Assembly: GCA_049423065.1 (NCBI GenBank)
Contig: JBMSQB010000006.1
Coordinates: 1 to 64,000, forward strand
Origin: SYIM01 sp041182885
GTDB taxonomy: Bacteria > Pseudomonadota > Gammaproteobacteria > Burkholderiales > Burkholderiaceae_E
Direction of reading: 5' to 3'
DNA length: 64,000 nt
Position numbers and translations under genes: made by a program
Part shown: in pieces, positions 43,695-52,169 of the stretch
Numbering within the stretch: the stretch's first letter is position 1
Layout of the letters: every line of letters begins with the position of its first letter
Notes under the pieces: generated by a model
What the model was told of the DNA's origin: nothing
Databases searched by the model: none
The model's input: only the letters and a program-made list of their open reading frames with translations

Positions 43695-44626
43695 AGTTCC
43701 GGCCCCGCCACCGCGAAGACGGTGATCGGTGTGCCCGCCCGGGCCTGATGGCCGAGTGAGCCAAGCGCCATGCGGGTGAACGGGCGCTGCGGGACAAAGC
43801 CCTTTGATGCAAGCCAGGCGGCAAACTCGCGCTGCGAGTCTGGAACGTCAATAAAAACGGCGCGATCGATCTGCGACAGCGCCGCTTGCGCCAGTTCAAC
43901 CGCCGAGGCGCAATCGCGAGCCACGAGCGGTCCCAACTGGGTCGCGACCCGTCCCGGTCTGGCCAGCACGAAGCCATGGGCCGGTTGGCGGCCGCTTGCG
44001 ACCAGGGCGAGCGACGGGGCTCGCCGCATCAGGTCATCGAGCAGGTGGCTTCGGTCAGCACCGAAGGCCAGCCGGTCGAGTTCATGCACCAGCAGGGCCT
44101 GGTTCGCGGCGCAGTCCAGGCGCGTAGCGTTGGTGTCGCCCGCCTTGTCCGGCAACCCGCCGCGGTGCGTGCGGTGTTCCCACCGTGTGAAGCCCCATTG
44201 GTCTGCAAACCCCAGTTTCAAGTAAACCGGGCGGCCGGCGGGTGTGGCGTCCAGCACAGGAAGCAGGTGACGCTGCGCGGGTTCGCGCAGCCATGCAAGG
44301 CTCTCTTCGAGGAGGCGGGTTGCATGGCCCTTGCCGCGGTGCGCCGGGAGCACCAGCACCATGCTGATCCAGGCGAGGGAGGAGGCGGGCGGAGGATGGG
44401 GATGGGTGGGCGCAGGGGCGAGGGCAGGGGCGATCGCAGGCCATGGAAGCACCAGCGTCGAGGCGACCAGCGTGTTGTCCTCGCGGAGTGCCCGTGTGCG
44501 TCCGTGCGCGAGCATCCAGGCCCAGTCATCCTGGGTCTGGTTCCAGTGCGCAGCCGCCGAGAGCGCGAGCAGACCGTCAAGATCGGCGAGCGTGGGCTCG
44601 ATCAGCACTGCAGGCTGGTCTGGCAT
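43688..44626 (-). CDS. GNAT-family N-acetyltransferase, two-domain
   Basis: 312 aa from ATG 44626. A TTG at 44659 that overlaps the upstream stop is an alternative start. The GNAT core has MVLVLPAHRGKGHATRLLEE, where RGKGHA is the acetyl-CoA pyrophosphate loop. The second half resembles the C-terminal domain of Acetyltransf_18-type proteins. Substrate unknown. A Pro/His/Ala-rich insertion (APAPTHPHPPPASS) precedes the core. Third gene of a leftward operon after the MetE-like and epimerase-like genes. Confidence 0.8.
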   Translation of the reverse strand: MPDQPAVLIEPTLADLDGLLALSAAAHWNQTQDDWAWMLAHGRTRALREDNTLVASTLVLPWPAIAPALAPAPTHPHPPPASSLAWISMVLVLPAHRGKGHATRLLEESLAWLREPAQRHLLPVLDATPAGRPVYLKLGFADQWGFTRWEHRTHRGGLPDKAGDTNATRLDCAANQALLVHELDRLAFGADRSHLLDDLMRRAPSLALVASGRQPAHGFVLARPGRVATQLGPLVARDCASAVELAQAALSQIDRAVFIDVPDSQREFAAWLASKGFVPQRPFTRMALGSLGHQARAGTPITVFAVAGPELG

Positions 44627-44655
44627 CGCGGCCCGGGCGTTGTCGGCAGGTGCGA

Positions 44656-45702
44656 TCAATAGCGACCGTCGCGCGCTTCGAAGTGTGTGGGCTTGCCCAG
44701 GCTTTCGCCGCCCCGTGCCACCCAGTCGGCGACCCAGTCGATCAGCGTGGAGAGCGGAACGCTCGGCAATCCGAACAACTGCTGTGAGGCCGACGTGTCA
44801 ACCAGCCAGGCGGTGGGCGCCTCGGTGCCAGTCAGAATGGGTTCGCGGCCCAGGCGCCGTCCGAACTCGCCTGCCAGCCACCGGATGGAGGTGTGCGCCG
44901 GGCCGGTGATGTTGATGGGGGTGGTGGGGCTCGTGCAGTGCGCGAGCAGACGGAGCGCCTGTTCGTTGGCATCACCTTGCCAGATCACATCGGCCCAGCC
45001 CATGGTGAGATCAATGGCGCGACGGTTGAGCACGGCATCGGCGACATCGCGCAGCACGCCATAGCGCATGTCGATTGCGTAGGACAGGCGCACCAGCCGT
45101 CCGGGTGTACCCCAGCGTTGCGATGCATGCTCGAACATGCGTTCGCGGCCCACGCAGGAGGCGGCGTAGTCGCCAGGTGGCGGAATGGCGGGCTCGGCCT
45201 CGGTCGCGCCGGGGCCGCTGGTTGGGAAGAATGGATACACGCAGGCGGTTGAGAAGGCAATGATCCGACACTCGCGATAGTGCTCGGCCACCATCCACGG
45301 CACCGCAACATTCATTGCCCAGGTAAAGGCGGGATTGCCGCTTGCGCCGAATTTGTGGCCGGCCATGAAGACCACGTTGGTGACGCCATCCCTGTGATTG
45401 GGAAGCTTTGCAATCGCCTCGCGATCGAGCAGGTCGCAGCTGACGGGCTCAACGCCCGCTTCGCGCAATTGGGCGGCGATCGCCGGATCGCTGAAGCGGG
45501 CCACACCCAGCACACGCTTCTGGGGGGCCGCGCGCTTGGCCATGCGGGCAAGCGTGGGACCCATCTTGCCACCCACCCCCAGCACGATCAGATCACCATC
45601 GATTGCGCGCAGCGCGTTGATCAGCGCCTGCGAGGGCGCGGTCATCGTGTCTTCCAGCGCGGCGACGCTGGCAAAGCCTGATGGAAAATTGCCTGGACTC
45701 AT
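44656..45702 (-). CDS. NAD-dependent epimerase/dehydratase-family protein with altered active site
   Basis: 348 aa. The Rossmann glycine motif is VLGVGGKMGPTLARMA (about residue 40). The SDR catalytic region reads FSTACVYPFF then DYAASCVGRERMFEH: the tyrosine is present but Cys stands where the YxxxK lysine is expected. A role in sugar oxidoreduction is inferred from the fold; it may be non-catalytic or use another mechanism. Its ATG overlaps the stop of the MetE-like gene by 4 bases, so the two are translationally coupled. Confidence 0.82.
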   Translation of the reverse strand: MSPGNFPSGFASVAALEDTMTAPSQALINALRAIDGDLIVLGVGGKMGPTLARMAKRAAPQKRVLGVARFSDPAIAAQLREAGVEPVSCDLLDREAIAKLPNHRDGVTNVVFMAGHKFGASGNPAFTWAMNVAVPWMVAEHYRECRIIAFSTACVYPFFPTSGPGATEAEPAIPPPGDYAASCVGRERMFEHASQRWGTPGRLVRLSYAIDMRYGVLRDVADAVLNRRAIDLTMGWADVIWQGDANEQALRLLAHCTSPTTPINITGPAHTSIRWLAGEFGRRLGREPILTGTEAPTAWLVDTSASQQLFGLPSVPLSTLIDWVADWVARGGESLGKPTHFEARDGRY

Positions 45703-46703
45703 CGGCGAATGCCCTCGAACAAGTCACGGCCTGCTGCAAGCGAGCGGATCTTGCCGTCAGCGATGGACCGCTTGAGCATCCAGAAGCCGCAGTCGGGGTG
45801 GATGTAGCGGATGCGATCAGCACCCAGCACGGCCGCTGCCCGTTCAATCGCGCGGGCAACGTCTTCGGCTGACTCGATCGTGGTGGACTTCACGTCGATC
45901 ACCCCAAGACCGAATCCGATGCCCGGTCTGAGTTCGCGAAACGCAGCCAGCTCTTCTGCAGGGCGATGCGCGCATTCCATCACCACATGATCGACATGGA
46001 GCGCGTTCAGATAGCCGATCAGGCGGTCCCAGCTACCCTTCTGGATGCTCTGGCCGCCGTAGTTTCCAAAACACAGATGGACGGCCGTGGGGCAGCGCGC
46101 GGCATCGAGCACCCGGTTCATGGAGGCCGCCGCCCATTCCCACTCCTCCGCATGGCCAGGAAGATTGGCTTCATCCACCTGAATCACATCAGCCTCGCAA
46201 TGTGCAACCTGCTGGGCCAGTACGCCGCCGATGGCATCACACAGAGCGGGAAGGTCGGGGTAATGCCGGTCAATGAGCGTCTTGGCCAGCATGTGCGGGC
46301 CGGTGAGTGTGAACTTGAACGGGTGGGTGGCGAGCCTGCGCGCGCTTTCGCAGGCAAGCGGCAGATCGAGGGTGCCACTGGACACCGGACCGGTGACGGT
46401 GCCCGGAGGCCGGGTTCGAAACCGGGTTCCCGAGGTGTTGCGATAGGCGATCAGGTCATCGAAGGTGAAGCGCTGCGTGATGCCGTCCATGGGCCGCACG
46501 AAGTACTCGATCATCCCGTTGGTTTCGGGGTGATTGATGTCGAATCGGTAGAGTTCGCCGTCGCAGACCAGATCGACGCCCGCCCGCTCCTGGGTATGGA
46601 TCACCACCCGCGTTGCATCGGCGAGTGCCTGGGCCGATGGGCTTGCAACCAGCCAGTCTGGCACGGGGTAGGAACCAACGACAGTGGTCCGGATACGGGG
46701 CAT
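45699..46703 (-). CDS. MetE C-terminal-like (cobalamin-independent methionine synthase family) protein
   Basis: 334 aa, corresponding to the catalytic half of MetE only. It starts RTTVVGSYPVPDWL. Candidate zinc ligands are seen in VHLCFGNYGG (His, Cys), VVMECAHRP (Glu) and IHPDCGFWML (Cys). Short MetE-like proteins transfer methyl groups from various donors, not only folate. AGGAG precedes its ATG. First gene of a leftward operon divergent from the Gfo/Idh operon, which hints at a shared pathway; a methyl or methoxy group on the substrate is speculation. Confidence 0.85.
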   Translation of the reverse strand: MPRIRTTVVGSYPVPDWLVASPSAQALADATRVVIHTQERAGVDLVCDGELYRFDINHPETNGMIEYFVRPMDGITQRFTFDDLIAYRNTSGTRFRTRPPGTVTGPVSSGTLDLPLACESARRLATHPFKFTLTGPHMLAKTLIDRHYPDLPALCDAIGGVLAQQVAHCEADVIQVDEANLPGHAEEWEWAAASMNRVLDAARCPTAVHLCFGNYGGQSIQKGSWDRLIGYLNALHVDHVVMECAHRPAEELAAFRELRPGIGFGLGVIDVKSTTIESAEDVARAIERAAAVLGADRIRYIHPDCGFWMLKRSIADGKIRSLAAGRDLFEGIRR

Positions 46704-46971
46704 GAAATTCTCCTGAAGTGCGCGGGCAGTGACCGACGGTCTGTCAGTCGGAATAAAGGGGAGCGGCGAGTGAGCCGCGGGTCATGTTACCGAGCCCCCT
46801 GCGCACTCCACAAGCACCGATTCCGCTTCTGGTTCCGCTTCGCGCAGGCGCTGGCTTTCCCGTCTGAGTCGGGCGGGTTAACATCGCGCGGCGCTCGCCT
46901 GCGGGGGGCGACACACTGCGCGAGTCGCAGTGCCAGGGCAGCCAACCATTCAATCTCAGGAGTAGTGCTCG
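46704..46971. promoter_or_regulatory. Divergent promoter region between two catabolic operons
   Basis: This 268-base gap holds the ribosome sites of both flanking genes. It contains an 11-bp palindrome GACCGACGGTC (46731-46741) and inverted ATGTTA/TAACAT copies at 46784-46789 and 46879-46884. I see no convincing -35/-10 pair and no small gene. Confidence 0.4.
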
Positions 46972-48126
46972 ATGAGCAACGCCCAGCGCATTGGCATCAT
47001 CATGTACGGCGTCACTGGCCGGATGGGCCTTAACCAACATCTGATCCGGTCGATCAAGGCGATTCGGGAGCAGGGGGGAGTGCCACTGTCCAATGGCACG
47101 CGCTTGATGCCCGATCCGATCCTGATTGGCCGAGGCGCTGATCGCATGGCTGCGCTTGCCGCGCAGCATGGCGGACTGCGATGGGGAACCGACCTCGAGG
47201 CGGCGCTCGCCAATCCGGCCGACACCGTGTTCTTCGACGCCGCGACCACCCAGATGCGGCCCGAGCTGATCCACAAGGCGATTGCTGCAGGCAAGCACAT
47301 TTACTGCGAGAAGCCGTCCGCCACCAGCATGGAGGCCGCGCTGGGTATTGCGCGAGCAGCCGAGGCGGCGGGCGTGCGGCACGGCGTGGTGCAGGACAAA
47401 CTCTGGCTGCCGGGGCTGCTCAAGCTCAAGATGCTGATCGACTCCGGCTTCTTTGGGCGCATCTTGTCGGTACGAGGCGAGTTCGGGTACTGGGTCTTCG
47501 AAGGTGATCTGCAGCCCGCGCAGCGTCCGAGCTGGAACTATCGCACCGAGGATGGCGGTGGGATCATTCTCGACATGCTCTGCCACTGGCGCTATGTGAT
47601 CGACAACCTGTTCGGCGAGGTGCGGTCGGTGTCCTGTCTGGGCGCCACGCACATTCCCACGCGTTGGGATGAACAGGGCAAGCCCTACACCGCCACGGCA
47701 GATGATGCAGCGTATGCAACCTTTCAGCTGGCCTCGGGTGTGATCGCGCATTTCAACAGTTCCTGGGCCGTGCGCGTGCGTCGCGACGATCTGCTGACGC
47801 TGCAGGTCGATGGCACGCACGGTTCGGCGGTCGCCGGGCTTCGGGGATGTCGCACGCAGTCGCGGGTCAACACGCCCAAGCCGGTCTGGAATCCCGACCT
47901 GCCGCAGCCGATTCAGTTCATGGATGGCTGGCAGGAAGTGCCCGATACAGTGGTCTTTGACAACGCTTTCAAGGCGCAGTGGGAGCTCTTTCTTCGACAT
48001 GTCGTGGAAGGGGGCGCGTTCCGCTGGAACCTGCGCGAGGGTGCGAAAGGCGTGCAGCTCGTGGAGGCTGCGCTTCAGTCCTGGCGCGAGCGGCGTTGGG
48101 TGGACGTCGGTCCCTTGCCGGCCTGA
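46972..48126 (+). CDS. Gfo/Idh/MocA-family oxidoreductase
   Basis: 384 aa. The Rossmann motif is GVTGRMGL near the N-terminus; the catalytic-family EKP motif is IYCEKPSA; the second domain has LDMLCHWRYVIDNLFGE with the conserved Asp-x3-His. It oxidises or reduces a sugar or sugar acid with NAD(P). AGGAG lies upstream of the ATG. First gene of a six-gene operon with DUF993, an isomerase and the OtnK-OtnC-OtnI module. It may replace the usual C4-acid dehydrogenase, or act earlier. Confidence 0.9.
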   Translation: MSNAQRIGIIMYGVTGRMGLNQHLIRSIKAIREQGGVPLSNGTRLMPDPILIGRGADRMAALAAQHGGLRWGTDLEAALANPADTVFFDAATTQMRPELIHKAIAAGKHIYCEKPSATSMEAALGIARAAEAAGVRHGVVQDKLWLPGLLKLKMLIDSGFFGRILSVRGEFGYWVFEGDLQPAQRPSWNYRTEDGGGIILDMLCHWRYVIDNLFGEVRSVSCLGATHIPTRWDEQGKPYTATADDAAYATFQLASGVIAHFNSSWAVRVRRDDLLTLQVDGTHGSAVAGLRGCRTQSRVNTPKPVWNPDLPQPIQFMDGWQEVPDTVVFDNAFKAQWELFLRHVVEGGAFRWNLREGAKGVQLVEAALQSWRERRWVDVGPLPA

Positions 48127-48142
48127 GTGGAGATCGTCATCC

Positions 48143-49321
48143 ATGCCCAGTCTGATCCTGCCCACTAACGGGGGCGCTCTCGATCGCTACACCTTGAGCG
48201 GCGTTCCAGCCTGGACGCCCGCTGTCCGAGGCTGGAACCGAACGGCCTACGCAGCCGCACATGTGGTGGCTGATCCGCTCTCAAGCGTTGATCCCTGGCT
48301 CGAGCCCGCGATCGACTGGGACCGCACCATTGCCTATCGCGAACATTTGTGGCGCCTGGGCTTTGGGGTGGCGGAAGCCATGGATACCGCCCAGCGCGGC
48401 ATGGGTCTTGATTGGGGCAACTCGCTCGAACTGATCAGGCGATCTATCGCCGCGGCGCGTGCGTTCGGCGCGTCGCCGCATGGCGGGCCAGCGCGGGTGG
48501 CGAGTGGCGCCGGAACCGATCATCTCTCACCAGACCCGTCGCGCACTGTGGCCGAGGTTATCGCAGCTTATGAACAGCAGATCGAGGCGATCGAGGCATT
48601 GGGCGGCCAACTGATCCTGATGGCGAGCCGCGCGCTGGCGGCCTGCGCGCGTTCGCCCGATGACTACGGACGGGTCTACGATCATCTGCTCAGCCAGGTG
48701 AAGGAGCCCGTCATCATTCATTGGCTGGGCGACATGTTTGACCCGGCGCTGGCGGGCTATTGGGGGCATGCCGACCTGAATGCCGCCATGGATGTTGCGG
48801 TGGACGTCCTGAACCGGAACGCCTCGCGGATTGATGGCGTGAAGATTTCGCTCCTCGACAAAGACCGCGAAATTGCCATGCGGCGCAGGCTCGCCCCCGG
48901 CATCCGCATGTACACCGGTGATGATTTCAATTTTGCCGAGCTGATTGCGGGCGATGCGCAGGGCTATTCCGATGCCCTGCTCGGGATTTTTGATTCCATC
49001 GCGCCGGCGGCTGCGGCGGCGCTCGATGCGCTTGGTGCGGGCGACCTGGCGCGGTTTCATCGCATTCTCGCGCCCACGGTTCCGCTGTCGCGCCATATCT
49101 TTCGAGCGCCCACCCGGTTCTATAAAACGGGCGTGGTGTTCATGGCCTGGCTCAATGGCCATCAAGATCATTTCGTGATGGTGGGCGGGCAGCAAAGCAC
49201 ACGCAACATTCTGCATTTCGCAGATATTTTCCGGCTGGCCGATCAGGCCGGGCTCATCACCGACCCAGAGCGAGCCTGCAGCAGGATGTCGTCACTGTTG
49301 GCCGTGCACGGCATCCAATGA
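48143..49321 (+). CDS. DUF993 family protein, DHDPS-like TIM barrel
   Basis: 392 aa from ATG 48143; the open frame upstream overlaps the Gfo/Idh gene and is a shadow. DUF993 hallmarks: RTAYAAAHVVADPLSS, EHLWRLGFGVAEAMDTAQRG and MGLDW. A lysine in DGVKISLLDKDRE sits where DHDPS-family enzymes carry the Schiff-base residue. GGQQSTRNILHFADIFRLAD ends the barrel. Predicted lyase/aldolase of a keto sugar acid; no activity is established to my knowledge. Its stop overlaps the next ATG by 4 bases. Confidence 0.83.
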   Translation: MPSLILPTNGGALDRYTLSGVPAWTPAVRGWNRTAYAAAHVVADPLSSVDPWLEPAIDWDRTIAYREHLWRLGFGVAEAMDTAQRGMGLDWGNSLELIRRSIAAARAFGASPHGGPARVASGAGTDHLSPDPSRTVAEVIAAYEQQIEAIEALGGQLILMASRALAACARSPDDYGRVYDHLLSQVKEPVIIHWLGDMFDPALAGYWGHADLNAAMDVAVDVLNRNASRIDGVKISLLDKDREIAMRRRLAPGIRMYTGDDFNFAELIAGDAQGYSDALLGIFDSIAPAAAAALDALGAGDLARFHRILAPTVPLSRHIFRAPTRFYKTGVVFMAWLNGHQDHFVMVGGQQSTRNILHFADIFRLADQAGLITDPERACSRMSSLLAVHGIQ

Positions 49322-50190
49322 ATTCAGCCGCCACATCGATTCCGTCGCTGTCGCTCAATACCGCCACGGTGCGCGAGCAGTGGAACCTCGCGCAAATGAT
49401 CGAGGCGTGCGCTCGACACCGCATCCCGGGCATTTCACCCTGGCGCGACAAGCTCGCGGAGCTCGGCGCGGCGAAGGCCGCCGCCATGATCCGCGCCCAT
49501 GGCCTCACTGTCACGGGTCTGTGCCGAGGCGGCATGTTTCCCGCAGCCACCGAGGCAGGCCGCCAGGCTGCCATCGAGGACAACCTGCGCGCGATCGATG
49601 ACGCAGCCACCCTGGGCGCGAAATGTCTGGTGCTGGTTTGCGGGGGGCTGCCTGTCGGGTCGCGCGATTTGCCCGGTGCGCGGGCCATGGTGCGTGACGG
49701 CATTGCCGCCATCCTGGGTCATGCGCGGGCGGCCGGGGTGCCGCTTGCGATCGAGCCGCTTCATCCCATGTATGCGGCCGACCGATGCTGCATCAACACG
49801 CTTGCCCAGGCGCTTGAGCTGTGTGACGAGATCGATCCGCAGCGTGCGCCGCTTCGAAACGGCGCCTCGGTTGCGGCGCTGGGCGTTGCGGTCGACGCCT
49901 ACCATGTGTGGTGGGATCCCGAACTTGACCAGTCGCTTGCCCGCGCCGGCGCCGATCGGCTGCTCGCCTATCACATCTGCGACTGGCTGGTGGAAACACG
50001 CGATCTGCTCCTTGACCGTGGCATGCTGGGAGATGGCGTGATCGATCTGCGCGCTTTGGGACGGCGCGTGCGGGCGGCGGGCTACAGCGGCTTCGATGAG
50101 GTCGAGATCCTGTCGCGACACTGGTGGTCGGTGGAGCCCGATACCGTGCTCGCCACCATTTGTGAGCGCCACCCCGTCTGTGTAGCCTGA
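49318..50190 (+). CDS. Sugar-phosphate isomerase/epimerase-family TIM barrel (IolE-like)
   Basis: 290 aa. Likely metal ligands are in LAIEPLHPMYAADRCC (Glu), VAVDAYHVWWDPEL (Asp, His) and FDEVEILSRHWW (Glu), with HICDW between. The family includes inosose dehydratases and keto-sugar epimerases. It is translationally coupled to DUF993. It probably acts on the same intermediate; an isomerase before an aldolase is the usual logic. Confidence 0.86.
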   Translation: MNSAATSIPSLSLNTATVREQWNLAQMIEACARHRIPGISPWRDKLAELGAAKAAAMIRAHGLTVTGLCRGGMFPAATEAGRQAAIEDNLRAIDDAATLGAKCLVLVCGGLPVGSRDLPGARAMVRDGIAAILGHARAAGVPLAIEPLHPMYAADRCCINTLAQALELCDEIDPQRAPLRNGASVAALGVAVDAYHVWWDPELDQSLARAGADRLLAYHICDWLVETRDLLLDRGMLGDGVIDLRALGRRVRAAGYSGFDEVEILSRHWWSVEPDTVLATICERHPVCVA

Positions 50191-50200
50191 AGGGTTGAAC

Positions 50201-51493
50201 GTGACAGCGGCGCTCATGCTCGGCTGCATCGCTGACGATTTCACCGGCGCAACCGATCTTGCCAACAACCTGGTGCGAGCGGGCATGCGGGTCGTGCAAA
50301 CGATCGGTGTACCCACCGAGCCGCTCGATGCCGACGTCGACGCAGTGGTGGTGGCACTCAAATCCCGCACCATCGAGCCCCAGCTTGCAGTGGAACAATC
50401 GCTCGCTGCGCTTCAATGGCTGCGCTCGCTTGGCGCGCGGCAGATCTACTTCAAGATCTGTTCAACCTTTGACAGCACGCCCCGGGGCAACATCGGTCCG
50501 GTGACGGATGCGCTCATGGACGCGCTCGGCTGCGATTTCGCTGTAACCACGCCCGCGTTTCCCGATAACGGTCGAACGGTATTCCGCGGGCATTTATTTG
50601 TGGGCGAACAGCTGCTGAGCGACAGCGGCATGCGCAATCATCCGCTCACGCCCATGACGGATTCGAATCTGGTTCGGGTGATGCAGGCGCAGAGCCGCCG
50701 TCAGGTGGGATTGATCGACTACCGCTGTGTGGCGGAGGGTCCGCAGGCGATTCGCGCGCGGATGGCGCAGTTGCGGGCCGATGGCGTGGGGATCGCCGTG
50801 GTGGATGCCATCTCCAACGATGATCTGTTCCGGCTGGGTCCCGCGCTGAGCGATGCCCCGCTGATGACCGCAGGCTCTGGCGTGGCCATCGCGCTGCCGG
50901 CCAATGTCGGGATTGTGCCCTCGCCGGCTGCTGCCACGCTGCCCGCAGCACGAGGGACAGCCGCCGTGATTTCGGGCAGCTGCTCGCTTGCCACGCTTGC
51001 GCAGGTTGCGCATTTCCGGTCCCAGGGTGGGTGGGTGCTGGCGCTCGACCCGCTCGAGTTGGCCGCCGATGGCGAGCCGTTGATTGCCCGTGCGATTGAT
51101 GAAGCCGCGGCGAGGCTGTCATCGGTTCCGGTGCTGATTGCCTCGAGTGCCACCGCGGAAGCGGTGCGCAATGCGCAGGCACAACTCGGTGTCGAGGCGG
51201 CGGGCGCCCTGGTCGAGGCTGCGCTGTCGCGCATTGCGGTGGCGCTGGTCGAGCGCGGCGTCGGCCGATTGGTGGTCGCGGGCGGGGAGACCTCGGGTGC
51301 ATGCGTGCAGGCACTGGGGATTCGTCAGCTTCGGATCGGTGCGCAGATCGACCCGGGCGTTCCGTGGTGCCACGCGGCGCAGGTGGTTGGACGGCGTGAC
51401 GGTCTGCATCTGTGCCTCAAATCGGGCAACTTCGGCGCCGATGATTTCTTCACGCGCGCCTTTGCCGTGCTCGACGCTGGCGCATCACCATGA
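50201..51493 (+). CDS. otnK: 3-oxo-tetronate kinase (OtnK, DUF1537/four-carbon acid sugar kinase)
   Basis: 430 aa from GTG 50201, preceded by GAAGGG; TTG 50195 and ATG 50216 are alternatives. The N-terminal substrate domain has the hallmark GCIADDFTGATDLANNLV and KICSTFDSTPRGNIGPV; the C-terminal nucleotide domain has RLVVAGGETSGACVQALG. OtnK enzymes phosphorylate 3-oxo-tetronate at C4 using ATP. The next two genes encode its published partners, OtnC and OtnI. Confidence 0.92.
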   Translation: MTAALMLGCIADDFTGATDLANNLVRAGMRVVQTIGVPTEPLDADVDAVVVALKSRTIEPQLAVEQSLAALQWLRSLGARQIYFKICSTFDSTPRGNIGPVTDALMDALGCDFAVTTPAFPDNGRTVFRGHLFVGEQLLSDSGMRNHPLTPMTDSNLVRVMQAQSRRQVGLIDYRCVAEGPQAIRARMAQLRADGVGIAVVDAISNDDLFRLGPALSDAPLMTAGSGVAIALPANVGIVPSPAAATLPAARGTAAVISGSCSLATLAQVAHFRSQGGWVLALDPLELAADGEPLIARAIDEAAARLSSVPVLIASSATAEAVRNAQAQLGVEAAGALVEAALSRIAVALVERGVGRLVVAGGETSGACVQALGIRQLRIGAQIDPGVPWCHAAQVVGRRDGLHLCLKSGNFGADDFFTRAFAVLDAGASP

Positions 51494-52155
51494 ATGCGTC
51501 ACACGCACGCGAGGAAATCTGTCGCGTCGGGCGAAGCCTCTTCGATCGCGGTTATGTGCACGCAACGGCCGGCAACATCAGCGTGCGGCTCGACGATGGC
51601 GGGTTGCTGATCACCCCCACCGACGCCTGTCTGGGTTTTCTCGATCCGGGCGCGCTTGCGCATCTTGGCCCGGACGGGCAGCAGCTGTCGGGCGACCGGG
51701 CCAGCAAGACCGCGGTGCTGCATCGGCGCATCTATGCCCACGCGCTCGTCTGGGACCCCGGCACGCGCTGCATCATTCACACGCACAGCACGCACTGCGT
51801 GGCGCTCACGCTCGCGCCATGCGGCGCCGAACTGCTTCCTCCCATCACGCCCTACTTTGTGATGAAGGTCGGGCATGTGCCGGTGGTGCCCTATCACCGT
51901 CCTGGCGCGCCCGAGGCTGCCAACGAAGTGGCCGAGCAGATCGAACGCCATGGGCGCGCGGGTCGGCCGATCCGGGCGGTGATGCTCTCTCGATTGGGGC
52001 CTACGGTCTGGCAGGACAGCCCGGCGGCTGCGATGGCTGTATTGGAAGAACTTGAGGAAACCGCACGGCTCGCCTGCCTTGCGCGCGCGCCGTTGGCGCC
52101 GCTCGATGAGGTGGCCATTGACGATCTGCGCCGCGCATTTGGCGCACGCTGGTAA
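51490..52155 (+). CDS. otnC: 3-oxo-tetronate 4-phosphate decarboxylase (OtnC, class II aldolase fold)
   Basis: 221 aa. The zinc site is HTHSTHCVALT with a third His likely in VVPYHRPGAPEAANEVAEQI; the N-terminus has GYVHATAGNISVRL. Family enzymes remove CO2 from 3-oxo-tetronate 4-phosphate to give dihydroxyacetone phosphate, or act as fuculose-type aldolases. ATG overlaps the otnK stop by 4 bases. Context with OtnK and OtnI supports the decarboxylase role. Confidence 0.9.
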   Translation: MNASHAREEICRVGRSLFDRGYVHATAGNISVRLDDGGLLITPTDACLGFLDPGALAHLGPDGQQLSGDRASKTAVLHRRIYAHALVWDPGTRCIIHTHSTHCVALTLAPCGAELLPPITPYFVMKVGHVPVVPYHRPGAPEAANEVAEQIERHGRAGRPIRAVMLSRLGPTVWQDSPAAAMAVLEELEETARLACLARAPLAPLDEVAIDDLRRAFGARW

Positions 52156-52169
52156 CGGGAGGAAGCGCT

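Noticed and set aside
46744..48165. A 473-codon minus-strand frame opposite the Gfo/Idh gene
   Set aside because: The forward strand has a complete oxidoreductase with all motifs; the reverse product has none.
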